Shown: positions 55,615-64,000 of the stretch, in pieces
Layout: every line of letters starts with the position of its first letter
Position numbering within the stretch: the stretch's first letter is position 1
Source: Desulfovibrio ferrophilus
GTDB lineage: Bacteria; Desulfobacterota; Desulfovibrionia; Desulfovibrionales; Desulfovibrionaceae
NCBI RefSeq assembly: GCF_003966735.1
Contig: NZ_AP017378.1
Coordinates: 1,721,501 to 1,785,500, forward strand
Direction: 5' to 3'
Length of the DNA stretch: 64,000 nt
Notes under the pieces: generated by a model
Told to the model about the DNA's origin: nothing
Database searches by the model: none
Seen by the model: only the letters and a program-made list of their open reading frames with translations
Made by a program: the position numbers and the translations under genes

Positions 55615-56229
55615 ATGCGGACACTGGGTACGGCACTCAAGATCATCGGCGTCCTGGCAACCCTGCTCACTCTGCTCGGGGTAGGTGCTGTGCTCATGGC
55701 AGGTAACATGATCCATAAGCAGGATACCCTCCAAAAGTCCGACGCCATCCTTGTGCTGGGTGGCAGCGTATACCGTGCCCAACAAGCTGCCACACTTCAC
55801 AAACAAGACTACGCACCGTTGGTATACGTTTCCAGAGCCATCACCGACCCCGGCCTCAAGGTCCTTGCCGGAATCGACATCATTGTTCCGCCCGGCTACG
55901 AGATCAACCGCCGCCTGCTCAACAAAAATGGGGTACCGGACGAAGCCATCCGCTATTACGGAGAACAACTGCCCAGCACCGCAGCAGAGGCCGAAGCCTT
56001 TGCCCAAGCCTTTCCCGGTGCGCAGCGCATCATCATCGTCACCTCGCCCTATCATGTATTCCGGGCAAGGCTGATCTTCCGCCAGGCCCTATCCAATACC
56101 GAGGTCCTGGCTATAGCCACCCCGGATGAACCCTTCCCTGAACAATGGTGGGCAGACAGAATCGCTGCCCAACAGGTCGTCATGGAGACCATCAAACTCG
56201 GTTGGTACGTATTGGGTGGGCGCTTCTGA
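55615..56229 (+). CDS. DUF218 (YdcF/SanA-type) membrane-anchored protein
   Basis: The 204-residue protein has an N-terminal membrane anchor (IIGVLATLLTLLGVGAVLMAG), the DUF218 motif SDAILVLGGSVYRAQQAATL, and conserved QLPSTAAEAEAFAQA and IIIVTSPYHVFRARLIFR. Members influence envelope or vancomycin sensitivity, but the chemistry is unknown. It follows tgt by 3 bases. Confidence 0.82.
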   Translation: MRTLGTALKIIGVLATLLTLLGVGAVLMAGNMIHKQDTLQKSDAILVLGGSVYRAQQAATLHKQDYAPLVYVSRAITDPGLKVLAGIDIIVPPGYEINRRLLNKNGVPDEAIRYYGEQLPSTAAEAEAFAQAFPGAQRIIIVTSPYHVFRARLIFRQALSNTEVLAIATPDEPFPEQWWADRIAAQQVVMETIKLGWYVLGGRF

Positions 56230-56383
56230 TCAGAAGCCTCCGACCTAACATTCCAATTCTCTCCAATCTCCAGCACTCATGCGCAGTCTTTCTCCAGCCT
56301 GAACAGCGCACTAGAGTTTCTTGTCAAGTAAGGTTGCCCCAGCCTGACAGGCACGCTATTCCTCCAGATTGGAGGATTGCCCC

Positions 56384-56884
56384 ATGCCCTGCGAACAGCA
56401 CACTGACGCCCGGAAATACTGCCCGAACAATACCCACACGCCCCTTGCCGCGCCATTGCTGCAAGACGGCAATCTGTTGGGGTTCTCACCCCATACACCT
56501 CTTGAACTGCCGCTCTACCTGACTCCTGTGGCTGCTGGTTTCCCCTCACCTGCTGATGACTATATCGATCAAACGCTGGACCTGAATGAACACCTCGTGG
56601 CGCATCCGGCAGCGACGTTCTTTGTACGCGCCTGCGGCGATTCCATGCTCGGAGCCGGTATTCACAACAAGGATATTCTGGTGGTGGACCGCGCTCTGAA
56701 CCCCAAGGATCGGGATGTAATCATCGCCGCTCTGGACGGGGAACTCACGGTCAAGCGTATTCGCAACAAGAACGGCCATGTCTGGCTGCTACCCGAGAAC
56801 CCGGACTACAAGCCCATACAGGTCGGACCGGAAGCCTGCTTCGAGATTTGGGGGGTTGTCACTTATGTCATCCACAAAGTCTGA
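56384..56884 (+). CDS. umuD: UmuD-type SOS mutagenesis protein (S24 peptidase)
   Basis: The 166-residue LexA-like protease has a self-cleavage site Ala51-Gly52 (TPVAAGFPSP), catalytic Ser87 (CGDSML) and Lys124 (GELTVKR). It lacks a DNA-binding domain, and the UmuC gene follows, so UmuD rather than LexA. The part before the cleavage site is about twice as long as in E. coli UmuD. ATG 56384 follows GGAGG. After RecA-stimulated cleavage UmuD' would activate UmuC. No convincing LexA box was found upstream. Confidence 0.88.
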   Translation: MPCEQHTDARKYCPNNTHTPLAAPLLQDGNLLGFSPHTPLELPLYLTPVAAGFPSPADDYIDQTLDLNEHLVAHPAATFFVRACGDSMLGAGIHNKDILVVDRALNPKDRDVIIAALDGELTVKRIRNKNGHVWLLPENPDYKPIQVGPEACFEIWGVVTYVIHKV

Positions 56885-57004
56885 GCGCTTCTGAATGGCC
56901 ATCTGCTTTGTTGCTGCACTGAATTCAAATCCTCGCGTATTCAAAGATACGCGTCGGCCTTGAATTCATTTGGCGCCGCGCATCTGACCATTCAGAAGCG
57001 CTCA
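56882..57004. repeat. ERIC-like palindromic repeat, copy D, between umuD and umuC
   Basis: The cleanest copy: 123 bases with 17-base perfect outer arms (TGAGCGCTTCTGAATGG and its complement), inner GAATTCAA/TTGAATTC, and centre CGCGTAT-tcaaag-ATACGCG. CCATCTGCTTTGTTGCTGC on the left and GGCGCCGCGCATCTGA on the right are the two arm types, in the opposite orientation to copies A, B2 and C. Its first three bases are the umuD stop codon. Confidence 0.85.
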
Positions 57005-57115
57005 GGGAAAACAGCCATATACACTCCAAAAGTTCTTATCTCTGACGCCCCGAACACCTCGTGGCAACGCTACAGAGGACTATTGAGGAACGGCCAAAAG
57101 AATATGATGAGGAAA

Positions 57116-58480
57116 ATGTTTGCTTTGGTGGATTGTAATAATTTCTACGCGTCCTGCGAACGGGTCTTTGATCCATCCGCACGGGATGTGCCCGTGGTGG
57201 TGCTGTCCAACAACGACGGCTGCGTCATCGCCCGCTCCCCCGAAGCCAAGGCCATCGGCGTGCGCATGGCCGAGCCTGCCTTCAAGCGCAAAGGGTTCTT
57301 TGCCCGACATGGGGTACGCGTATTTTCGTCCAACTACGCGCTCTACGGTGACATGTCGCGGCGCGTCATGGACACCTTGGGCCGTTTCACTCCGCGCATG
57401 GAGGTCTACTCCATCGACGAAGCCTTTTTGCATCTGAAACCCACCCCGGACAGGTCGCTACAGGCCCAAGCCAGCGAGATGCGCGAGACGGTGCGACGCT
57501 GGACGGGCATCACCGTATCCGTGGGCATCGGCCCAACCAAGACCCTGGCCAAGGTCGCCAACCGCATCGCCAAGAACACTCCGAAAATGCACGGAGTCTG
57601 CGACCTGTCCTGCTCCACGAATCTGGGAAAGGTGCTGGAGGGAGTTCATGTCTCGGATGTCTGGGGCATCGGGCGGCGCATCACCAAAAAACTGGCGGCA
57701 GTGGGTGTGACAAATGCACGCCAACTGCGAGATCTGCCCGACCCGTGGGTCAAGAAACGCCTCACCGCCACAGGCCTGATGACGGTCTGGGAACTGCGAG
57801 GCCGCTCCTGCATCCCTCTGGAAGACGCGCCCGCATCCAAAAAGGCCATCGTCACCTCGCGCAGTTTCGGCAAGCCCGTGACCACCTGGACACAGATGCG
57901 CGAGGCCGTGACCGCCTACACCGCCCGCGCTGCGGAAAAACTGCGCGCACAGAACGGCGTGGCAGGACAGTTGATGGTCTATCTACTGACCAACCCGCAC
58001 CGCCCCGAGTTGCCGCAATACTCCAACAGCCGCACCGTGCGCCTGCCCGTGCCCACGGACCACACCCCCACCCTGCTCGCCGCAGCCGGAGATGCCACCA
58101 GCGCCATCTACAAGGCCGGATTCTCCTACAAAAAGGCCGGGGTCATGCTCACGGACATCCAGAACGCGGATGCCCGGCAACTGTCCCTGCTAGACCTCAC
58201 CGCAGCGCCTGCCGCAGGGAAAGTGCCCTCTTCATCCTCACAGAATGGAGTCCGGCAAGGACAGACAACCAACCAACAGGAATCGAACCAAAAAAGTCCG
58301 CAGCAGGATATGCCGCGCCAGCAGGCACTGATGCAGGCTCTGGACGCCACCAACTCCAAATGGGGCCGCGACACCGTGACCTACGCGGCAACGGGCCTGG
58401 GCCGCGCCTGGAAGATGCGCCAGAACCACAAATCCCCTCGCTATACGACAAACTGGGAGGAGCTACCCTTGGTCGATTAA
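57116..58480 (+). CDS. umuC: UmuC, catalytic subunit of DNA polymerase V
   Basis: The Y-family polymerase of about 454 residues begins [20 protein letters not shown], with Asp6 and the later acidic pair in YSIDEAFL forming the active site; an HhH region ([16 protein letters not shown]) and the little-finger domain follow, and the UmuC C-terminus GMxxFALxxA-like end is replaced by a Gln/Ser-rich stretch (about 400-425) and ...[18 protein letters not shown], the UmuC end. ATG 57116 fits the family N-terminus; ATG 57104 is possible. It is separated from umuD by repeat D. Confidence 0.92.
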   Translation: MFALVDCNNFYASCERVFDPSARDVPVVVLSNNDGCVIARSPEAKAIGVRMAEPAFKRKGFFARHGVRVFSSNYALYGDMSRRVMDTLGRFTPRMEVYSIDEAFLHLKPTPDRSLQAQASEMRETVRRWTGITVSVGIGPTKTLAKVANRIAKNTPKMHGVCDLSCSTNLGKVLEGVHVSDVWGIGRRITKKLAAVGVTNARQLRDLPDPWVKKRLTATGLMTVWELRGRSCIPLEDAPASKKAIVTSRSFGKPVTTWTQMREAVTAYTARAAEKLRAQNGVAGQLMVYLLTNPHRPELPQYSNSRTVRLPVPTDHTPTLLAAAGDATSAIYKAGFSYKKAGVMLTDIQNADARQLSLLDLTAAPAAGKVPSSSSQNGVRQGQTTNQQESNQKSPQQDMPRQQALMQALDATNSKWGRDTVTYAATGLGRAWKMRQNHKSPRYTTNWEELPLVD

Positions 58481-58558
58481 TACAGCAAAGTCTCATTTCT
58501 GGACAAGCAGGCCCAAGCTGGTGATACTGTTGCTCCCCAAAAAACAATCGGAGAGCTC

Positions 58559-58951
58559 ATGCCCCAAGTCACCATTTCCATCCGCAAAGGCAAGGATAGC
58601 AACTACAGGAAAACCCTGCTGGACGCCGTGCACGAAGCTCTGGTCCTTTCACTCAAGGTGCCTCAGGACGATCGATTCCAGCGACTGCTGGAATTCGACT
58701 CCGAGCATTTCGAATTTCCGCCCCACTACACCGAGGACCATGTCACAGTTGAAATCAAACTCTTTGAAGGGCGTAGTCTGAACGCTAAGCGGACACTCTA
58801 CAAAACCCTGGTGGACACACTGCACCAGCGCCTTGGCCTTGCCAGAGCAGACGTCTTTATCGTCGTGCAGGACATCCCCCTAGACAATTGGGGCATTCGC
58901 GGCGGCATTCCGGCCTCGGAAGTGGACCTCGGCTTCAAGATAGACGTCTAG
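58559..58951 (+). CDS. tautomerase-superfamily protein
   Basis: The 130-residue protein keeps Pro directly after the initiator Met (MPQVTISIRKGK), the catalytic base of tautomerases once Met is removed. The C-terminal DNWGIRGGIPASE is typical of the larger 4-oxalocrotonate-tautomerase-like members. Substrate unknown. GGAGAG precedes the ATG. It is followed by a DUF362 gene 3 bases later. Confidence 0.8.
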   Translation: MPQVTISIRKGKDSNYRKTLLDAVHEALVLSLKVPQDDRFQRLLEFDSEHFEFPPHYTEDHVTVEIKLFEGRSLNAKRTLYKTLVDTLHQRLGLARADVFIVVQDIPLDNWGIRGGIPASEVDLGFKIDV

Positions 58952-58954
58952 CCC

Positions 58955-59905
58955 ATGTCCACTACTGCCACTCCCGTAGCCCTGACCCACTGCCCAAGCT
59001 ACGACACCGTCGTCCTTACCCAAAGCGTGGCCAGCGTATTCTCGGCCATCGATTTTGCGCCTGCGTCGGGCACCCGCGTGCTGATCAAACCCAACCTCGT
59101 TTCCGCCAGCAAGGGACCTCTCGGCTGCTCCGAACCGGCCATGGTTCGCGCCGCCTGCCTCTGGCTCAAGGATCACGGCTGCCGTGTCACGGTGGGGGAT
59201 TCCCCGGCCTTTGGTTCGGCCAAGGGTGTGGCGGACAAGGTGGGCATCACGGCTGCCCTCAAGGGGCTGGACGTGCCCATCATCTCTCTGGGCAAACCAC
59301 GCCCGCTGGATTTATCCTTCGGGGGCTGCATCGGGCTGTCAGCCATGGCCTGCGAGGCTGATATCATCCTCAATCTGCCGCGCCTGAAGGCCCATTGCCA
59401 GATGACCATCACCGCCAGCGTGAAAAACCTCTTTGGCTGCGTCACGGGCATGCGCAAAGCCATTGCCCACACCCGCTTTGGCGAGCAGGACAACCGCTTC
59501 GAGGCCATGATCCTGGACGTGGCCGCCGCTCTGCCTCCGGTAGTGACCCTGCTGGACGGAGTAAACTGCATGCACGTCACCGGCCCCACAGGGGGCGAGA
59601 CCTTTGAATTGGGGCTCATAGGCGCATCGAACTGCCCGGTATCACTGGACACCGCACTCTATTCCATCCTACATCTTTCGCCGGGTGCTATCGCCCTGTG
59701 GCGCGAAGCCCAGGCGCGGAACACCCCCGGAGCACAACTCCACGAACTTTCATTTCCACTGGAACAGCCCGAGGCCTTTGACGCCACAGGGTTTGAAATC
59801 CCCGGCCAACTGACCCCGGTCAGCTTCCACCCGGTGCGGCTGGCCAAAGGCGCACTCAAGCGCGTTCTGACCCGATTGAAAGAGACACCCGGCGACCAGA
59901 ACTGA
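58955..59905 (+). CDS. DUF362 domain protein
   Basis: The 316-residue protein has DUF362 features: RVLIKPNLVS, GDSPAFGS, LPRLKAHCQMTITASVKNLFGCVTGMRKAI. Some DUF362 proteins carry an added 2[4Fe-4S] ferredoxin part; this one has no CxxCxxC cluster, so it is the short form. Function is unknown. It lies between a tautomerase gene and hypF (61 bases). Confidence 0.8.
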   Translation: MSTTATPVALTHCPSYDTVVLTQSVASVFSAIDFAPASGTRVLIKPNLVSASKGPLGCSEPAMVRAACLWLKDHGCRVTVGDSPAFGSAKGVADKVGITAALKGLDVPIISLGKPRPLDLSFGGCIGLSAMACEADIILNLPRLKAHCQMTITASVKNLFGCVTGMRKAIAHTRFGEQDNRFEAMILDVAAALPPVVTLLDGVNCMHVTGPTGGETFELGLIGASNCPVSLDTALYSILHLSPGAIALWREAQARNTPGAQLHELSFPLEQPEAFDATGFEIPGQLTPVSFHPVRLAKGALKRVLTRLKETPGDQN

Positions 59906-59966
59906 GCAGGCAACATTGACATCGAGCAGGTCATCCGAAGTGAACACATCCCGGATCGAAGCAGAC

Positions 59967-62336
59967 ATGGACACGGCACGCAAACGCTTCACCATCACCG
60001 GCGCTGTGCAGGGTGTGGGCTTTCGACCCTTCATCTATCGCATTGCCCTGGATCACTCGCTCACCGGCAGCGTCAAGAACACCCCCGAAGGGGTGATCAT
60101 TGAAATCCAAGGCCCCGCCGATGCCGTTACCGCATTCAGTACGGACCTGCACGACAAGCTGCCCCCGCTGGCCTCCATCGTGACCTGTGATGAAAAGATT
60201 CTTGCACCCGTCCCCGACGAAAACGCCTTCGAGATCATCGCCAGCACTGGCGGCGAAGGCCACAGCGTGCTCATCAGCCCGGATGTTGCCACCTGCAATG
60301 ATTGCCTGGACGACATGAACGACCCGGACAATCCACGCTATCTGTACCCGTTCACCAACTGCACCAACTGCGGCCCGCGCTACACCATCACCCGCTCCAT
60401 CCCCTACGACCGTGACAAGACCTCCATGGCCTGCTTCCCGCTGTGCGAAAGCTGCGCCAAGGAATATCAGGATCCGCTGGACAGGCGCTTCCACGCCCAG
60501 CCCAATGCCTGCCCGATCTGCGGACCCGAGGTCTGGCTGACCACCCCGGACGGCAAGGAACTCGCCCGTGGCGAAGAAGCCCTGCGTCAACTGGCCTCTG
60601 AACTCGCCGCCGGGAAAGTCGCTGCGGTCAAAGGGCTGGGTGGATTTCATCTGGCCTGCGACGCCACCGATGAGAATGCCGTGACCACCCTGCGCCAGCG
60701 CAAGAACCGCTATGGCAAACCTTTGGCCGTGATGGTCCCGGACCTGGACGCGGCCCGCCAACTGGCAGAATTGGGAGAGGCCGAATCCGACTGGCTGACG
60801 GGCATCAAACGGCCCATTGTGCTGGCCCAGGGATTGACGCCATCCCCCTTGGCACCGGCAGTGGCACCGGACACCCCCTTCGTGGGTCTGATGCTGCCCT
60901 ACACACCGCTGCATCATGTACTGTTCAATTTTTATGGCAAGGAACTCGGCGGGGCGCGATTGCCAGCTCTGGTCATGACCTCGGGCAATCTGTCCAGCGA
61001 ACCCATCAGCCTGGGCAACCGCGAGGCGCTGTCCCGATTGTCGAACATTGCCGACGTCTTTCTGCTGCACAACCGCGACATCCTGATCCGCTGCGATGAC
61101 TCGGTGCTGCGCGTGGTGAACGATGGACACGCCAAGGACGCTCCGCAATTCCTGCGCCGGGCACGAGGGTTCACCCCCTCGCCGGTCTTCCTGTCTCGCG
61201 GGGGACCATGCGTGCTGGGTACCGGCCCGGAACTCAAGACTACCCTCTGCCTGACCAAGAACGACCAAGCCTTTGTCAGCCAACACATCGGGACCATGGA
61301 GAACCTGGAGACCTTCGGATTCTACAAGGAAATCGCCGCACATCTCCAAGGCATTCTGCAAGTCGAACCCCAAGCCGTGATCTGCGACCTGCACCCCAAT
61401 TACATGACCACCGAATTTGCCCGCGAATCCGGGCTGCCCATGCACCGGGTCCAGCATCATGTAGCCCACGTGCACGCAGTCATGGCCGAGAACAAATTCG
61501 ACGGAGCCTGCATCGGCCTGGCTCTGGACGGCACGGGCTATGGAGAGGACGGAACCTTGTGGGGTGGTGAAGTGCTACTCGTGGATAACGAGGAACTCTG
61601 CCACGAACGACTGGCTCATTTTTCCCCCGTGCGACTGCCCGGTGGCGAAGCCGCCATCAAGGAACCCTGGCGCATCGCTCAATCCATGCTCTGGGAATTG
61701 GGGCAATTCGAACCCTTCGGACGCACGTGGGGCTGGCTGGACGACCATGCCCAGGCCTCGGCCATAGTGACCCAGATGCTGGAGCGAAACGTGAACTGCC
61801 CAGCCTCCACCAGCTGCGGCAGGCTGTTCGATGCTGTGTCCGCCCTGCTGAACCTGAAGCCCGTTATCTCCTACGAGGCCGAAGCGGCCATCATGCTGGA
61901 ATCCGTCCAGGACATGACCGAGAACACAGCCTACCCGTGCGCCTTGCGCACAGCCAGCCAGCCAGCTTTGCTCGACACCCTGGCGCTGTTTGCCTGCGTG
62001 GCCGAGGATTGGGAGGCGGGAACCGACCCGGCAATCATCAGCCGCCGCTTTCACCTGGGACTCATTCAGGGACTCGCCGACACGGCCCGGGCCTTTGCGG
62101 ATGTCACGGGCATCTCCCATGTGGGCCTGTCCGGCGGGGTGATGCTCAACAAGACCTTGGCCGAAGGATTACCCCGAGCCCTGCGCAACCTCGGGCTCTC
62201 GCCGCTCACCCATCGCGAACTCCCTCCGGGTGATGCCTGCATCTCGCTGGGGCAGGCGGCCTATGGGGTGCGCTTGCTGGAAAAAGACGACGACTTTCAG
62301 GCCAGCAACACCTGCCTCTCCGCCACTGCCAAATAA
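59967..62336 (+). CDS. hypF: carbamoyltransferase HypF for [NiFe]-hydrogenase maturation
   Basis: The protein of about 789 residues has an acylphosphatase-like start (GAVQGVGFRPFIYRI), two Zn-finger pairs (CNDCLDDMNDPDNPRYLYPFTNCTNC and CFPLCESC...CPIC), a YrdC-like domain (VAAVKGLGGFHLACDA) and a Kae1-like domain (HHVAHVHAVMAEN). It makes the carbamoyl group transferred to HypE and then to the CN ligands of the active-site Fe. The ATG at 59967 is likely; GTG at 59940 or TTG at 59916 are alternatives. No other hyp or hydrogenase gene is in the window. Confidence 0.93.
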   Translation: MDTARKRFTITGAVQGVGFRPFIYRIALDHSLTGSVKNTPEGVIIEIQGPADAVTAFSTDLHDKLPPLASIVTCDEKILAPVPDENAFEIIASTGGEGHSVLISPDVATCNDCLDDMNDPDNPRYLYPFTNCTNCGPRYTITRSIPYDRDKTSMACFPLCESCAKEYQDPLDRRFHAQPNACPICGPEVWLTTPDGKELARGEEALRQLASELAAGKVAAVKGLGGFHLACDATDENAVTTLRQRKNRYGKPLAVMVPDLDAARQLAELGEAESDWLTGIKRPIVLAQGLTPSPLAPAVAPDTPFVGLMLPYTPLHHVLFNFYGKELGGARLPALVMTSGNLSSEPISLGNREALSRLSNIADVFLLHNRDILIRCDDSVLRVVNDGHAKDAPQFLRRARGFTPSPVFLSRGGPCVLGTGPELKTTLCLTKNDQAFVSQHIGTMENLETFGFYKEIAAHLQGILQVEPQAVICDLHPNYMTTEFARESGLPMHRVQHHVAHVHAVMAENKFDGACIGLALDGTGYGEDGTLWGGEVLLVDNEELCHERLAHFSPVRLPGGEAAIKEPWRIAQSMLWELGQFEPFGRTWGWLDDHAQASAIVTQMLERNVNCPASTSCGRLFDAVSALLNLKPVISYEAEAAIMLESVQDMTENTAYPCALRTASQPALLDTLALFACVAEDWEAGTDPAIISRRFHLGLIQGLADTARAFADVTGISHVGLSGGVMLNKTLAEGLPRALRNLGLSPLTHRELPPGDACISLGQAAYGVRLLEKDDDFQASNTCLSATAK

Positions 62337-62414
62337 CTCCCCCCAAACCTTTGAATTTTTCTCTTGTCAGTGGCATACTGGAGAGGCGTTTGGACTTCCA
62401 ACCACTGAGCCGCC

Positions 62415-63161
62415 ATGTTTCGCTCTGTTGCCGTAGCACTATTCATCCTACTTACCGTCGGCTCTTGTGCACAAGCCGAGACCATCCGGCTGGCAACGCT
62501 GGAATGGCCACCATACATTGGTCAGGAACTCGAGCAACAGGGATACGTGGCCGAGATAATCAGAACGGCATTCGCTCGCTCGGACATTGAGGTCGACCTG
62601 ACATTCATGCCCTGGAAGCGAACAGTGGAAGAAACCCGCGTCGGTCGATTCCAGGGCTACGTTCCGGAGTACTTCAGCCAGGAGTTACGCAAAGATTTTG
62701 TGTTTTCCATCCCCGTTCCCGGTGGTCCGCTGGTCCTGCTTGCCCGTCGAGGCAGCGGCATCAGCTACTCCACACTCAAGGACCTCACACCCTATCGTAT
62801 CGGAATCGTAAAGGGTTATGTCAACACACGGGAATTCGATGCGGCCAGCTATCTGAACAAACAGCCGTTCGTAGATGACCTGACCAACCTGCGCATGCTC
62901 CTGCGCAAACGGGTGGACCTCGTTACCATGGACCTACTTGTAGGGCTCTACCTTGCGCGCAAGCATCTGGGAGGCACAAGGGATATCGAAGCCCTCCAAC
63001 CAGCTCTGGAACACAAGCTGCTTTATCTCTGCTTCCCAAAAAGCAGGGACGACCACCTCCGGCTCCTGGTCGCCTTCAACTCGGGGATTACAGCCATGAT
63101 GGCCGATGGCACTCTTGCGGTCATCCAAGATCGGCACGGTTTCGTGCAGTCCGAGTGGTAA
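62415..63161 (+). CDS. periplasmic solute-binding protein (family 3 type)
   Basis: The 248-residue protein has a signal peptide (about 1-22, ending AQA), then ETIRLATLEWPPYIG, characteristic of SBP_bac_3 proteins, with YRIGIVKGYVN and VDLVTMDLLVGLYLA later. No permease or ATPase gene is adjacent, so it could be an orphan binding protein or a sensor for an unseen system. The ribosome site is weak. It ends before the convergent CPBP gene. Confidence 0.75.
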   Translation: MFRSVAVALFILLTVGSCAQAETIRLATLEWPPYIGQELEQQGYVAEIIRTAFARSDIEVDLTFMPWKRTVEETRVGRFQGYVPEYFSQELRKDFVFSIPVPGGPLVLLARRGSGISYSTLKDLTPYRIGIVKGYVNTREFDAASYLNKQPFVDDLTNLRMLLRKRVDLVTMDLLVGLYLARKHLGGTRDIEALQPALEHKLLYLCFPKSRDDHLRLLVAFNSGITAMMADGTLAVIQDRHGFVQSEW

Positions 63162-63212
63162 CCCTCCTCCAGACGGGGCCCCGCCTTTGTTCCCCCGCTA
63201 TGGCTCGCGCTT

Positions 63213-63854
63213 CTAGAATCCAAAGAAGATGTAGTTGACCACGAAATGGGCAAAAATCAATGGCAGCACACTGCCAGTGCGCCACATGCCGACCATGAAG
63301 ACAGCACCGATCAGCCCCGTCGTTGCCACGGCGGCGACCCCCAATGACCAATGGATCATCCCGAAAACAATGGACGACACCGTAAAAACGACCCAGGTGG
63401 GCAGTCCTGCTCGGGTCAGTGCCGTAAAAGCCAGCCCTCGGAAGATCAACTCCTCCAGTACTCCGGTCATAAACAACCCGAAATGCAGATCAACCCAGCC
63501 CAGAACGCTCCCGTCAGGGGCCGAGGGAATGCCCCCCAGCCCTTCCGACGGCAATAGAATGGTAAACAGCGGCAGCCCATACTGATCCAGCAACGTCCCA
63601 AGCACACTCATGCCAAGCCCGTAGTAAATCAGCAAAATAGCGGGCAATCGGGCAATACCAAAATCAGCCCAGGCCAATCGTCCTGAAAGGCAAACGGCAA
63701 TGATCACCAGCAAAGGCAAAGCCTTGGCGAATCCATAGTCAATGGTAACCCATGCGGCGAAGTCCTTGACGTAGATATTGGCAAAGTCATTCAGTAAAAA
63801 AGGAATGGTCAGCCCAGCATACAACCCCAGCATCCATCCAGCACCCCTGGCCAT
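63213..63854 (-). CDS. CPBP-family intramembrane metalloprotease
   Basis: The 213-residue membrane protein has several hydrophobic segments and the CPBP/CAAX-protease motifs: GVLEELIFRGLAF (EExxxR), the following FGMIHWSLG, and the C-terminal FAHFVVNYIFF. In bacteria some members process bacteriocins or regulate anti-sigma factors; no such genes are near. AGGAGGG precedes the ATG. The last 146 bases of the window (63855-64000) show no gene I can support. Confidence 0.82.
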   Translation of the reverse strand: MARGAGWMLGLYAGLTIPFLLNDFANIYVKDFAAWVTIDYGFAKALPLLVIIAVCLSGRLAWADFGIARLPAILLIYYGLGMSVLGTLLDQYGLPLFTILLPSEGLGGIPSAPDGSVLGWVDLHFGLFMTGVLEELIFRGLAFTALTRAGLPTWVVFTVSSIVFGMIHWSLGVAAVATTGLIGAVFMVGMWRTGSVLPLIFAHFVVNYIFFGF

Positions 63855-64000
63855 ACTCCCTCCTCATGATCGATATTTGGAGAATATCTATAATCATCAT
63901 ACAGTTTTTTCTCCTTGGCGGTCCATGCCGAGTTGATCGTCGCTCACTGCCCAGCCAAGACTTGCCATCCATTGCCACCCATCATATATTACTCGGCTCA

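Noticed and set aside
59931-61475. A 514-codon minus-strand frame opposite hypF
   Set aside because: It is antisense to the clear Zn-finger, YrdC and Kae1-like domains of HypF and has no recognisable domain of its own.

Overview
The window is a gene-dense, GC-rich chromosomal segment from a sulfate-reducing bacterium of the Desulfovibrio type (Desulfovibrionales). The assignment rests on gene content and style. There is a cytochrome c maturation (Ccm) operon without CcmG/CcmH whose CcmE carries Cys instead of the haem-binding His, a variant known from Desulfovibrio. There are also a split glycine decarboxylase (gcvPA/gcvPB), a homocysteine methyltransferase/MTHFR fusion, a branched-chain amino acid ABC operon, heptosyltransferases and Tol-Pal (a Gram-negative envelope), and many small Desulfovibrio-like regulators. 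No rRNA, tRNA, CRISPR array, transposase or integrase was seen.

Layout from left to right. 0-2.6 kb: PilZ protein, HD-domain protein, small membrane protein and a lone receiver. 2.7-7.6 kb: glycine cleavage genes gcvH, gcvPA, gcvPB and lpdA, with no gcvT. 7.6-10.5 kb: small membrane protein, DinB-like protein, maf, pgpA, cysteine hydrolase. 10.6-14.7 kb (minus): tolQ-tolR-tolA-tolB-pal. 14.8-19.9 kb (minus): aminoglycoside-phosphotransferase-like kinase, APS-kinase-like protein, miaB, DUF151 nuclease, PHP phosphoesterase, sirtuin. 20.3-22 kb (minus): PfkB kinase, cutA, mono-haem cytochrome. 22.1-27.7 kb (plus): upp, uraA, an unusual SDR epimerase, the methionine-synthesis fusion and a hypothetical. 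28-35 kb (minus): copper chaperone, hisA, lipoprotein, hisB, tatC, tatB, guaA, guaB. 35-39.7 kb (minus): livF-livG-livM-livH-livK, with livH broken by a one-base frameshift. 40-47 kb (minus): a CNNM-type transporter gene followed by ccmE-F-A-B, a foreign-looking gene, ccmC-D and a TPR gene. 47.3-50 kb: gmhB and two heptosyltransferases. 50-53.4 kb: lipoprotein, DUF89-like protein, an array of structured hairpins and a PilZ-like protein. 53.8-64 kb: nth, tgt, DUF218, umuD/umuC, tautomerase, DUF362, hypF, a periplasmic binding protein and a CPBP protease.

The parts most worth a second look are four. (1) A strikingly AT-rich gene with a HEPN-like motif sits exactly between ccmB and ccmC. (2) Five copies of a long (about 105-125 bp) ERIC-like imperfect palindrome lie in intergenic DNA, one of them between umuD and umuC. 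(3) An array of alternating hairpins at 52.78-53.04 kb has changing stems and a conserved apical loop, and may be a structured RNA. (4) A 582-residue protein resembles DUF89 damage-control phosphatases and has a large extra N-terminal region. All calls come from reading the sequence; no database search was possible.
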